Positions 5,353 through 12,570 of a stretch of DNA of 12,570 nucleotides are shown here, piece after piece (the first letter of the stretch is position 1; every line of letters begins with the position of its first letter). The DNA comes from Clostridia bacterium (GTDB lineage: Bacteria > Bacillota > Clostridia > Christensenellales > Aristaeellaceae): contig WRFT01000029.1 in the NCBI GenBank assembly GCA_009776385.1, forward strand, positions 1 through 12,570, read 5' to 3'. The position numbers were made by a program, and so were the translations under genes. The notes below the pieces were generated by a model, which saw nothing but the letters and a program-made list of their open reading frames with translations, did no database searches and was not told where the DNA came from.

Positions 5353-5895
5353 ATGCGCAAGGGAGTCGCGCTGTTTTTATCCTGCGCGCGCGTGGGTGCG
5401 CTGACATTCGGCGGCGGGTACGCGATGCTGCCCTTTTTGCATAAGGAGCTGGTTAGCCGGCACGGATGGCTGAAAGAGGAGGACCTGGTAGACTACTTTG
5501 CGCTCAGTCAATGCTTGCCGGGCCCCATTGCCATCAACACCGCCACCTTGTGCGGAAACAAGGTCATGGGCGTCGGGGGCGGGCTGATTGCCTCGGCCGG
5601 CATTATCTTCCCGGCACTGTGTATCATCATCGTCATTGCGGCTCTCCTGGGGCACTATCAAGATATACCCGCCGTTAAGAACGCGTTCGTCGGCATCCGA
5701 GCCGGTGTCATGGTGTTAATACTCAAGGCGCTGATACAATTAAGCCGGTCTTCTTTAAAAAACGCCGTATCCATACTCATCTGCGTTGCGTCTTTCGCGT
5801 TGACCGTTTTTACCAACGCATCACCGGTTCTGTTTGTCGTCGGCGCGGCTGTTGTGGGGATGGCACTCAGTTTACGAAAGAAGGCGCGGGAATGA
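5353..5895 (+). CDS. chrA: Chromate transporter, short CHR subunit 1
   Basis: This 180-aa integral membrane protein carries the two hallmark sequences of the CHR family: FGGGYAMLPFL (residues 19-29) and QCLPGPIAINTAT (53-65). About five or six hydrophobic helices fill the remainder (for example 78-102, 115-133, 139-173). It is half the length of a full ChrA, so it is a short CHR protein that works with a partner; in Bacillus subtilis such paired short proteins together export chromate (established for the family). The ATG follows the VOC stop by 1 nt with only a weak upstream GGAAAA, which suggests translational coupling. Its TGA overlaps the start of subunit 2 (ATGA). Actual substrate could be chromate, sulfate or another oxyanion. 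Confidence 0.92.
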   Translation: MRKGVALFLSCARVGALTFGGGYAMLPFLHKELVSRHGWLKEEDLVDYFALSQCLPGPIAINTATLCGNKVMGVGGGLIASAGIIFPALCIIIVIAALLGHYQDIPAVKNAFVGIRAGVMVLILKALIQLSRSSLKNAVSILICVASFALTVFTNASPVLFVVGAAVVGMALSLRKKARE

Positions 5896-6470
5896 TATAC
5901 CTAAGCCTTTTCTACGAGTTTGCCAAAATCGGTCTGTTTGCCATGGGCGGCGGGCTTGCGACACTGCCTTTTTTGTATAATTTGTCCGAGCGGATACCCG
6001 CATGGTTTAGCTCTGAACAGGTAACGGACATGATTGCCATATCCGAATCGACCCCTGGGCCCATCGCTATTAACATGGCCACCTACGCGGGTTTTACCGT
6101 CGCGGGTATTCCGGGTGCGTTGTTCGCGACGCTAGGCGTGACCGCGCCGTCCATACTCATTGCCACCCTGATTGCGCGGATACTCACGCAATTTAAGGAA
6201 AACCGTTTGGTTACCGCGGCGTTTGACGGTATTCGTCCGGCCGCGATGGGCTTGATAGCGGCGGCGGGATGGGCGGTCTTTCAGGTCACGCTGCTGCAGC
6301 TTCCGTTGTACACGCAAACAGGGCGTTTGGCGGATCTCGTCTATATACCGGCCTTGTTACTCGCGGCGGCCCTCTTTACGCTGTCTGTGGTCTTTAAAAA
6401 ACTGCATCCGGCGGTTTGGCTGGCTCTTGCCGCGCTGGTGGGTATCGTGTTTCGCATGGGCGGCGCTTAG
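5892..6470 (+). CDS. chrA: Chromate transporter, short CHR subunit 2
   Basis: This 192-aa membrane protein is homologous to the preceding subunit: MGGGLATLPFL (residues 18-28) and STPGPIAINMAT (53-64) are the same two CHR motifs, followed by hydrophobic helices. It corresponds to the second half of full-length ChrA. The ATGA overlap with subunit 1 implies coupled translation and equal amounts of both subunits, as expected for a heterodimer. No upstream oxyanion-sensing regulator is present in the window. The gene ends with TAG, and the sortase promoter begins about 50 nt later; no clear terminator was seen between them. Confidence 0.92.
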   Translation: MIYLSLFYEFAKIGLFAMGGGLATLPFLYNLSERIPAWFSSEQVTDMIAISESTPGPIAINMATYAGFTVAGIPGALFATLGVTAPSILIATLIARILTQFKENRLVTAAFDGIRPAAMGLIAAAGWAVFQVTLLQLPLYTQTGRLADLVYIPALLLAAALFTLSVVFKKLHPAVWLALAALVGIVFRMGGA

Positions 6471-6522
6471 ATGCATAAGTGTTAACATAAAAGAAACATT
6501 AAAAGTAAAAAAAGAAATACAC

Positions 6523-6550
6523 TTGTAAAATATTAGGCTTCATGTATAAT
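6523..6550 (+). promoter_or_regulatory. Promoter of the sortase gene
   Basis: TTGTAA (6523-6528) and a perfect TATAAT (6545-6550) lie 16 nt apart, with an A-rich tract upstream (6487-6517) that could act as an UP element. This makes the sortase gene an independent transcription unit. Confidence 0.7.
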
Positions 6551-6583
6551 ATTTTCATCATCTAACAAGGTGGTGAAGCGGTT

Positions 6584-7870
6584 CTGAAGCGTATCCTGCG
6601 GCGGTTGATACTGGCGGCGGCTATCGCCGGCTTTATTTATGCGTCCGCTGTTTTGATTATCGATGCGGTAACCGAAATGCGCGAACAGAAAAGCTTAGAA
6701 GCCGTACAGGCGCTAAGAGGCGTCATTGACCCGGAAGCTGACAGCTTGACGGAAACAGAACGGATAGATGAGGCGGTAACCAATGAAACGCCCCCGGCGG
6801 AACCGGAATGGACAGTTGCACCGACCTTGCCGCCCGAACCGCAGGTGACAGCGGTGGTTACCAACCCCGTCACAGCGGCGCCGGCTTCCGCGTATGAGGA
6901 CGGGGAGTATATTCTTTGGCCCGATGGTCATCAGCAGTCCATGGCCTCGGCGGGGGATACCCATGAAACAAACGCCTCCGTTTTTATCACCCATCCGGCG
7001 GCATCCGCAACCGATGCTGTAGAAGCGGCCGCTTTAGAAGCGCCTAAAGACATGCCGCGCGTTGACGCGGCTCCGGAACCCACACGGCTGCCGGACGGAA
7101 TTTATATCCCGCAAACCACACCCGAGCCGATGACGAGGCCGGCGCGTGCCCAGGCCAGCCCTACGGTGACGCCGTATCCCATTGCTTCCTTAGACCCGTA
7201 TAACCCCGCGGCCCGCGCCGCGGCAATGAACAGCGGCGTACCGCCCGAAGCGCTTGTCACCCCTGTACCGACGGCGGCTCCTATACTGCCTCAGTATAAA
7301 GCGCTTTATGCGGTCAATCCGGATATTGTAGGTTGGGTGAGTGTGGAAGGAACGAAAATAGACTTCCCCGTGATGCAAACGGGCGAGGATAATCCGGAGT
7401 ACTACCTCAACCACGATTTTTCGCATAATGAATCCAGAAACGGGGTTCCGTTTGTGGATGTGCGCTGTGATGTAAGCGTACGAAACACCAATCTGCTTAT
7501 TTATGGGCATAACATTAATAACCGTGAGATGTTCGGCTTGCTGCATAACTACACGGAACGCGGCTACTGGCAAAAACACCCGGTCTTTAAGTTCGATTTT
7601 TTAAACCGGGAAGCGGAATACGAAATTATCAGCGTCTTTAAAGCCAGACGACCAAAGGACGCGAAAATCCGTGTGGACTTTAAGTATTATGAGTACATGG
7701 ACCTGTCGGAAATAGAAATTTTCAATGAGTTTATCGCGCGCATCAAACGAGCGGCTCTTTACAACACGGGGGTCACGCCCGTTTGGGGTGATGAACTCGT
7801 AATGCTTTCAACATGCAGCTATCATATTGAAGCGGGAACGCTGGTAATGGTGGGAAGACGCATCCGGTAG
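6584..7870 (+). CDS. srtB: Class B-type sortase with long Pro/Thr/Ala-rich stalk
   Basis: Read from a CTG at 6584 the product has 428 aa. It has a basic N-terminus (KRILRRL) and a signal-anchor helix (about residues 8-28). An extended stalk follows (about 45-235), rich in Pro, Ala, Thr and Glu (TPPAEPEW, PAPEPT-like and VTPVPTAAP runs). The C-terminal sortase domain (about 238-428) contains NPDIVGWVSVEGTKIDFPV, DNPEYYLNHDF, LIYGHN with H309 and LSTCSYH with C411, the class B pattern. Sortases are membrane-bound cysteine transpeptidases that attach proteins to the cell wall or build pili. The start is unusual: AAGGTGGTGA (6567-6576) is 7 nt from CTG, an in-frame TAA lies just upstream, and the next start (TTG, 6605) has no ribosome binding site. 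The usual catalytic Arg eight residues after Cys is Thr here (T419), with R425 and R426 nearby. No LPXTG-type substrate gene was seen in the window. Confidence 0.85.
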   Translation: MKRILRRLILAAAIAGFIYASAVLIIDAVTEMREQKSLEAVQALRGVIDPEADSLTETERIDEAVTNETPPAEPEWTVAPTLPPEPQVTAVVTNPVTAAPASAYEDGEYILWPDGHQQSMASAGDTHETNASVFITHPAASATDAVEAAALEAPKDMPRVDAAPEPTRLPDGIYIPQTTPEPMTRPARAQASPTVTPYPIASLDPYNPAARAAAMNSGVPPEALVTPVPTAAPILPQYKALYAVNPDIVGWVSVEGTKIDFPVMQTGEDNPEYYLNHDFSHNESRNGVPFVDVRCDVSVRNTNLLIYGHNINNREMFGLLHNYTERGYWQKHPVFKFDFLNREAEYEIISVFKARRPKDAKIRVDFKYYEYMDLSEIEIFNEFIARIKRAALYNTGVTPVWGDELVMLSTCSYHIEAGTLVMVGRRIR

Positions 7871-7896
7871 CGGGTGAATGCCGAAGGGTTTGCGTC

Positions 7897-9222
7897 CTAA
7901 GGCTGGGATGCTTTTTGAGGTTGAGGTAATGATACCGTAAAAACAGCGCCTTCTCCGGGAGCGCTTTTAACCGATACGGTTCCGCCGGACCGCTCAACAA
8001 TGCGCTTCACAATAGCCAAACCCAGCCCGTTACCCTCCCCGCTGCGCGAAGGGTCTCCCTGATAGAATTTTTCGAATATGCGTTCCTGCACCGGCAGGCT
8101 CATTCCCTCGCCTTTATCGCGTATCTTCACCTTCACGGGGTCCGTGCCGTAAAGACGGATGGATATGGTACCGCCGCACGGAGAAAACCGGATGGCGTTA
8201 GAAAGAAGATTCAACCACACCTGGTTAAGCAGCTCTTCTTCACCCGTGTATTTGGTGTCCAGAAGGTCTAAATCCCACTGGATTTCTTTTTCACGCCATT
8301 CGGGTTCTAAAAGCACCACCGCCATACGCAGCTGCTCGTCTAAAGAAAAACAGTCAAGCTTGCCCGGAACCGTTTGATGCTCGATTCCGGACAGCCTCAA
8401 AAGGTTTGAGGATAAACGCGAAAGCCTGCGGGATTCAGCCAGTATGATGTCCGTATATTCTTTTACCTCCTCGCCCGACGGCATTTTCTGCAGCAATTTG
8501 GCGTATCCCGATATGGTGGCGACGGGCGTTTTAAATTCATGCGAAACGCTGGAGATAAAATCCTTTTGGATGTATTCAATACTGCCCAGTTCTTCCACCA
8601 TGCGGTTAAAGTTCTTTGTAAGAAGCCCCAGCTCATTGTCTTTCTTTACCGATAGACGCACCGAAAAATCGCCCTGCGCGACGCGTTGCATCGCCCGGGA
8701 CAATCCGGATAAGGGCTGCGTGATACGGCCTCCGGCGAACGCAACCAGGACGGACAGGAAGAAGAATCCCGACAAGGCCGTAGCCAGAATACGGAAAAAA
8801 GCCCTCTGAAGCAGGCTGGAGCTTAATCGAGGCCGCACCTCCAATAAGGTATCTCCCAGTGTGAATAGGGTAACGGGATTATCCGTCAATGAGTAAGGCA
8901 GGGTGACAAACCCGTCTTGTTGCAGGTGATAGGCTATATCAGCCGGCAGACGGGCATGAGACGCGCTGTCCATGATGCGGGTACGCATCAGGTTGTTGGT
9001 GCACATAACGGCTATTTCCGGCACGCGTAACGACGTTTTTTCATACAGCTCGCGCGCGAAACCAACCACCGCCAGCTCATTCTCAAGCGACTCCTGCAGT
9101 ACATCGCCGCTGGAATAGATTAGTGAAAAAACAACGGACAGGGACAGCGCGCCGAAAACGACGCATATCAGCACCAGCCGCGCCCTCCATAAAATGCGAT
9201 GATATGGAGCAAAACGGTTCAT
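7897..9222 (-). CDS. Sensor histidine kinase (HAMP, HisKA, HATPase_c)
   Basis: The 441-aa membrane kinase has a transmembrane helix at about residues 16-36, an extracytoplasmic domain of about 105 residues, a second helix at 145-165 and a HAMP linker (about 166-218). The phosphoacceptor H228 lies in FISSVSHEFKTP. The ATP-binding domain has the N box (NLLSNAIRFSP, N342), G1 (DKGEGM, 369-374), F box (FEKFY) and G2 (GNGLGLAIV, 397-405). It is a standard OmpR-partner kinase. It would phosphorylate the response regulator, whose gene overlaps its start by 4 nt (ATGA). The sensed signal is unknown; position at the end of an efflux operon suggests cell-envelope stress or the exported compound. The gene ends 26 nt from the convergent sortase gene, with no clear intrinsic terminator in between. 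Confidence 0.95.
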   Translation of the reverse strand: MNRFAPYHRILWRARLVLICVVFGALSLSVVFSLIYSSGDVLQESLENELAVVGFARELYEKTSLRVPEIAVMCTNNLMRTRIMDSASHARLPADIAYHLQQDGFVTLPYSLTDNPVTLFTLGDTLLEVRPRLSSSLLQRAFFRILATALSGFFFLSVLVAFAGGRITQPLSGLSRAMQRVAQGDFSVRLSVKKDNELGLLTKNFNRMVEELGSIEYIQKDFISSVSHEFKTPVATISGYAKLLQKMPSGEEVKEYTDIILAESRRLSRLSSNLLRLSGIEHQTVPGKLDCFSLDEQLRMAVVLLEPEWREKEIQWDLDLLDTKYTGEEELLNQVWLNLLSNAIRFSPCGGTISIRLYGTDPVKVKIRDKGEGMSLPVQERIFEKFYQGDPSRSGEGNGLGLAIVKRIVERSGGTVSVKSAPGEGAVFTVSLPQPQKASQP

Positions 9223-9893
9223 TCTTTTTTCTCCGCCTTATAGCCCAATCCCCGCACCGTCTCTAAGGTAAACTCGGGGAAACCTTCACATTTTTGCCGC
9301 AGTCGTTTAATGTGCACATCAACGGTTCGCTCATCACTTTCCGCGTCCATACCCCATATTTCGTCCATCAGTTGCTGGCGGGTAAAGATACGTCCGGGAT
9401 AGCTGAGCAGTTTAAACAGCAGCAGAAATTCCTTCTTGGTCAGTTGCAGTTTTTCTTCTCCCCGCTTGACGCTCAAAGAATCGTAATGCAGTTCCGTTTC
9501 TCCCAAATGAATGATCCGGTCGGTGGCGATACGGCTTCTTCTAAGCAGCGCGGTGATGCGCATACCCAACTCGTCAAGGTCAATGGGCTTTACCATATAA
9601 TCATCCGCACCGGCGACAAACCCGCTGCGCTTATCGCCAATGGTATCCTTGGCGGTCACAATCAAGACGGGCAGTTCCGGAAACGCGTCCCTCAATTCAC
9701 GCGTCAGCTCGTATCCGTCCATGCGCGGCATCATAATATCGCAAATCACCAAATCCGGTTTATGGCTGTCCAATAATGTCAGCGCTTCTTCACCGTCAAG
9801 GGCGCTCAGCACCTGATATCCGTTCATACGCAGATAGGCGGACATCATCTTATTTAGGTTCCTGTCATCTTCCGCCAATAAAACAGTAAACAT
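9219..9893 (-). CDS. OmpR-family response regulator
   Basis: The 224-aa protein has a receiver domain (1-120) with the acidic pair D9/D10, phosphoacceptor D52 (VICDIMMPRMDG), switch residue T80 (LIVTAKD) and K102 (YMVKPID). A linker leads to a winged-helix DNA-binding domain (about 130-224) with the typical RTVDVHIKRLRQK and VRGLGYK ends. It should activate or repress promoters when phosphorylated by the downstream kinase. The start is preceded by AGAGG about 7 nt away. The gene follows the exporter permease by 39 nt with no promoter or terminator seen, so exporter and regulator share one transcript and positive autoregulation is likely (inference). Confidence 0.95.
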   Translation of the reverse strand: MFTVLLAEDDRNLNKMMSAYLRMNGYQVLSALDGEEALTLLDSHKPDLVICDIMMPRMDGYELTRELRDAFPELPVLIVTAKDTIGDKRSGFVAGADDYMVKPIDLDELGMRITALLRRSRIATDRIIHLGETELHYDSLSVKRGEEKLQLTKKEFLLLFKLLSYPGRIFTRQQLMDEIWGMDAESDERTVDVHIKRLRQKCEGFPEFTLETVRGLGYKAEKKE

Positions 9894-9932
9894 GGGAAGC
9901 CTCTTTCATGCTGCGTGACGCTTTTGGGCAGG

Positions 9933-11126
9933 CTACATGCTGCGCAGCGCGTCGATGGGGTTTAAGCGGGATGCCTTGTTCGCGGGCGCCCATCCGAATA
10001 AGACGCCGATGCCCGCGGAAAAGAAGAATCCAATGGCGACGGCGTCAACGGACATAACGAACGTAAAGCCGATGAGATAAGCCACCACATAGGATATCAA
10101 ATTGCCTAGCAAAATGCCAATCAGCCCGCCCAGCAAACTCAAGACGACCGACTCCATCAAAAATTGTGTTTGAATAATGGACGGTTTCGCACCCAGCGCC
10201 TTACGCAGGCCAATTTCGGTCGTGCGTTCCGTGACGGAAACCAGCATCATGTTCATGATGCCAATGCCGCCCACCAGCAGCGCGATAGCGGCAATACCCG
10301 CCAGCATGGTCGTCATCATGGACGTAATGGTGTTCATAGTATCCAAAAGGCTGTCCAGGTTAATCAGCGAATAGCTGTTATCCTTAAAGTTAAACGCTTG
10401 ATCCAGCACCATCTCTATTTGCCGCATGGTTTCTTCGGATTGCCCGGTATCTGTCATATACAGCTCTAAAGAGGTGATATTGCCCATGCCGGTCATACGC
10501 AGCGCGGCCTTATAGGGGATGACAATGTTTATTTTTCCGGCGGAGTTCATCATACGGTTCATCTGGGACATCACGTCGTTGTCACTATCCTTCAGCACGC
10601 CCACAACCGTATAGTTTAAGCCTCCGATTACCAAACGCCCGCCCAGCGGGTTTTGCTGTAAAAAGAACTCACGCGCGGCCTCGGCGTTAATAACGCAGAC
10701 GCGGCTGTGCGGGTCCATATCCACAGGGGACAAAGGCCGTCCCGCGGCGATAACGTCGTTATTCCTAAAGTAGATATCACTGCGTCCCTCTATGATGACA
10801 TCATCGGTCAGCGTGCCGCCGTTAGAAACGGGAAGCGTCAGCGACACGTTCGGTGAAACGCCCGCGATATTCTCTATCTGAGACAGCTTTTGCATATCGC
10901 TCTCGGTGATGCCGCGTTTGAGTACCGTACCGTTGGCGCGCACGTTAATCTTGCCCGCGCCCAGCTCGGTAAACCGGGAGGTCACCTCGTTGGTGACGCC
11001 GGTCACGATGGTAATCAGCGCGATGATGGCCGTCACGCCGATGATAATACCCAGCATCGTCAAGAAGGACCGCATTTTATTGCCGCGTATGTTTTGCAGG
11101 GACATGACAAAGCTTTCCCTAAACAT
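9933..11126 (-). CDS. MacB-type ABC transporter permease (FtsX/MacB_PCD)
   Basis: The 397-aa protein has the MacB layout. It has an N-terminal amphipathic segment (SLQNIRGNKMRSFLTMLG), TM1 (about 22-44), a large extracytoplasmic domain (about 45-270), then TM2 (273-297), TM3 (325-350) and TM4 (362-382). The signature GGIGIMNMMLVSVTERTTEIG (start 286) and the closing NPIDALR are characteristic of this family. Such permeases are mechanotransmission proteins that drive export of peptides, antibiotics or lipoproteins rather than using a classic transport channel (family knowledge). The extracytoplasmic domain includes a Met-rich patch (DVMSQMNRMMN, 184-193). The start overlaps the ATPase gene by 8 nt, with GAGAGGGA shortly upstream. 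It should work as a dimer with the ATPase and the adaptor encoded upstream. Confidence 0.95.
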   Translation of the reverse strand: MFRESFVMSLQNIRGNKMRSFLTMLGIIIGVTAIIALITIVTGVTNEVTSRFTELGAGKINVRANGTVLKRGITESDMQKLSQIENIAGVSPNVSLTLPVSNGGTLTDDVIIEGRSDIYFRNNDVIAAGRPLSPVDMDPHSRVCVINAEAAREFFLQQNPLGGRLVIGGLNYTVVGVLKDSDNDVMSQMNRMMNSAGKINIVIPYKAALRMTGMGNITSLELYMTDTGQSEETMRQIEMVLDQAFNFKDNSYSLINLDSLLDTMNTITSMMTTMLAGIAAIALLVGGIGIMNMMLVSVTERTTEIGLRKALGAKPSIIQTQFLMESVVLSLLGGLIGILLGNLISYVVAYLIGFTFVMSVDAVAIGFFFSAGIGVLFGWAPANKASRLNPIDALRSM

Positions 11127-11814
11127 AAATGTCCCTCTCCCGGCATGACAGCCTGCCGTCGAGTATTTCTACAATGCGCCCTGCCTTTTTGGCGATGGAA
11201 ATGTCATGCGTTATCATAATAATGGTGTGGCCCTCATCGTTCAGCTCATGAAACAGGGCTAAAACCTGCCGACCGGTATGCTGGTCCAGCGCGCCGGTCG
11301 GTTCGTCCGCCAACAAAATAGTGGGGTTATTAGCCAGCGCGCGGGCAATGGCGACGCGCTGCTGCTGCCCGCCGGATAACTGGTTTGGAAAATGATACAG
11401 TTTATCCTGAAGCCCGACGCGTGTCAGCGTGGTTTCGGCTATGGCATGGCGCTTATGCGGCGAGAGGCCGCCGTAAATGAGGGGAAGCTCCACATTCTTT
11501 AAGGCGTTCAGCCTGGCCAGCAGTTGAAACGATTGAAAAATAAAGCCGATATCCTTAGAGCGTACGGCGGCCAGTTCTCCCTCGTCCAGGCCCGAAACCT
11601 CTCGGTTGTTTAAAAAGTAAGCGCCGGAAGTGGGCGTGTCCAAGCAGCCGATGATGTTCATCAGCGTCGTTTTGCCCGACCCGGACGGGCCCAAAATCGC
11701 TACAAACTCGCCTCGCTCAATCGTTAACGTCACATCCTTCAAGACATGGCTTTCTTCCTCGCCCATCAGGTATATCTTGTTAATGTCACGCATGTCTAAA
11801 ATGGTGTTGCTCAT
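11119..11814 (-). CDS. ABC transporter ATP-binding protein (MacB/LolD type)
   Basis: The 231-aa ATPase is complete: Walker A GPSGSGKT (42-49, K48), Q-loop Q94 (FIFQSFQL), signature LSGGQQQRVAIARAL (146-160), Walker B ILLADEP (166-172, catalytic E171), D-loop GALD and switch H203 (ITHD). The length, and phrases such as IGFIFQSFQL and ADEPTGALD, place it in the LolD/MacB/FtsE-like group. It energises the permease encoded immediately downstream, with which its gene overlaps by 8 nt. GGAGG lies 7 nt before the ATG, and the gene begins 15 nt after the adaptor stop. It is a cytoplasmic membrane-associated subunit. Confidence 0.97.
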   Translation of the reverse strand: MSNTILDMRDINKIYLMGEEESHVLKDVTLTIERGEFVAILGPSGSGKTTLMNIIGCLDTPTSGAYFLNNREVSGLDEGELAAVRSKDIGFIFQSFQLLARLNALKNVELPLIYGGLSPHKRHAIAETTLTRVGLQDKLYHFPNQLSGGQQQRVAIARALANNPTILLADEPTGALDQHTGRQVLALFHELNDEGHTIIMITHDISIAKKAGRIVEILDGRLSCRERDIYV

Positions 11815-11829
11815 GCCTTGCCTCCGGCC

Positions 11830-12570
11830 CTATCGAAACCGCATATTTTGAAAAGCCATGAACATGGGCGCGTTGTTTTTGGGTATCAATACCGTTTCTC
11901 CGAGCTTGAGCCCTTCCAACACTTCCGTATAGGTTCCGTTGTTAACGCCCAAGGTGATGTACTCGGCTACCACTTCTTGGTTTCCGTTATAGGTATAAAT
12001 AAACGGTTTATTGTCCTCGTCAAACTTTACGGAGCTTAGCGATATGGTGGCGGCGTTGAGGGCGCTTTGCTTGGGAACCGCCACTTCACAGGTCATTCCC
12101 ATGCGCACATACCCGTCCTGTTCGATGGCTATTTTCGCGCTGTAATAAGCCACGTTGCCCGTGATGGTGGCTTCCTTGTCCACCTTGTCTATCACGCCGG
12201 TATAGGTTCGGTCCATGGCTTGAATGTATACCGTAACCTGTTCGCCTATGGTAATGGATCCGATATCGTATTCATCAATGGAGATGATGACAATGGGCTT
12301 ATCATAGGACGCCACGCGGAAAAGAGGATCGCCGGGTTTCACCGAATCATCCGCTTCAATGTAGATGTCCGTGATTGTGCCGTTGATGGGGGCCTCAAAC
12401 AGCTGCCCCGCCTGGGAGCGCATGATATTGCTGTCTTTAAGTATGGTATCGTTTTCTTCATAATAAATTCGGTTAATTTTCGCGGAAACAGAGGCCGCGA
12501 CAATTTCAAACTTATCAGGCGCGATGTTGCCGCTGAAGGAATAAAAGGTTTCTATATCGCGTGCGCGAAC
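11830..12570 (-). CDS. Membrane-fusion (HlyD/MacA-like) adaptor subunit, 3' part; N-terminus beyond right edge
   Basis: Visible are 246 codons, open to the right edge. The order is: first lipoyl half (FSGNIAPDKFEIVAASVSAKI ... NDTILKDSNI), then almost at once the second lipoyl half (FEAPINGTITDIYIEADDSVKPGDPLF), a beta-barrel domain (VIISIDEYDIG to MTCEVAVPK) and a membrane-proximal-like end (about the last 80 residues, ending GLKLGETVLIPKNN then MFMAFQNMRFR). Adaptors of this family sit outside the membrane and link the MacB permease to substrate release. The usual long alpha-helical hairpin between the lipoyl halves is not there; only about 10 residues join them. The internal ATG at 12421-12423 is not the start, since the frame remains open and on-fold upstream. 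It is the first visible gene of the operon; the promoter lies outside the window. Confidence 0.9.
   Translation of the reverse strand, partial: VRARDIETFYSFSGNIAPDKFEIVAASVSAKINRIYYEENDTILKDSNIMRSQAGQLFEAPINGTITDIYIEADDSVKPGDPLFRVASYDKPIVIISIDEYDIGSITIGEQVTVYIQAMDRTYTGVIDKVDKEATITGNVAYYSAKIAIEQDGYVRMGMTCEVAVPKQSALNAATISLSSVKFDEDNKPFIYTYNGNQEVVAEYITLGVNNGTYTEVLEGLKLGETVLIPKNNAPMFMAFQNMRFR

Noticed and set aside
4496..5360. Minus-strand frames of 152 and 179 codons
   Set aside because: They lie opposite the HAD and VOC genes, which have clear motifs; no independent coding signal.
7860..7910. GCATCC...GGATGC followed by TTTTT as a terminator between the sortase and kinase genes
   Set aside because: The arms are only 6 nt and separated by about 40 nt with no solid internal stem, so it is not a convincing intrinsic terminator.

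Overview
The window reads as a chromosomal segment of a Gram-positive, Clostridia-like bacterium (Bacillota) of roughly 50% GC. The signs are AGGAGG-type ribosome binding sites, near-consensus sigma-70 promoters, a class B sortase, secreted BspA-type leucine-rich repeat proteins, a paired short chromate transporter and a CCA-encoding tRNA. This taxonomic reading is inference; no marker gene is present.

Left part, minus strand (1-2704): a promoter at 2676-2704 precedes a leader of about 205 nt. The leader feeds a 725-aa secreted protein that combines two lipocalin-like repeats, an HExxHxxGxxD (metzincin-type) metalloprotease domain and LRR_5 repeats. A second secreted LRR protein follows 52 nt downstream and runs off the left edge.

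Middle part (2705-4080): a gene-poor stretch holds a reading frame broken by two TGA codons. It is followed by a compact plus-strand cassette behind a strong TTGACA-17-TATAAA promoter: a 28-aa one-helix peptide, a 57-aa two-helix peptide and a 73-aa XRE-family repressor. An imperfect palindrome lies exactly between the -35 and -10 boxes and is a good candidate operator. A bidirectional terminator separates the cassette from a minus-strand tRNA-Thr(GGT), which has its own consensus promoter.

Plus-strand genes (4069-7870): a HAD-family phosphatase, a hairpin-containing spacer, a VOC (glyoxalase-fold) protein, two adjoining short chromate-transporter subunits, then a separately promoted sortase. 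The sortase has a long Pro/Thr/Ala-rich stalk, an apparent CTG start codon and a threonine where the family usually has its catalytic arginine.

Right part, minus strand (7897-12570): read in the direction of transcription, this is a tightly packed operon of membrane-fusion adaptor (N-terminus off the edge), MacB/LolD-type ATPase, MacB-type permease, OmpR-type response regulator and HAMP-containing histidine kinase. The layout suggests an exporter produced together with the two-component system that probably controls it. The visible adaptor appears to lack the usual alpha-helical hairpin between its lipoyl half-domains.
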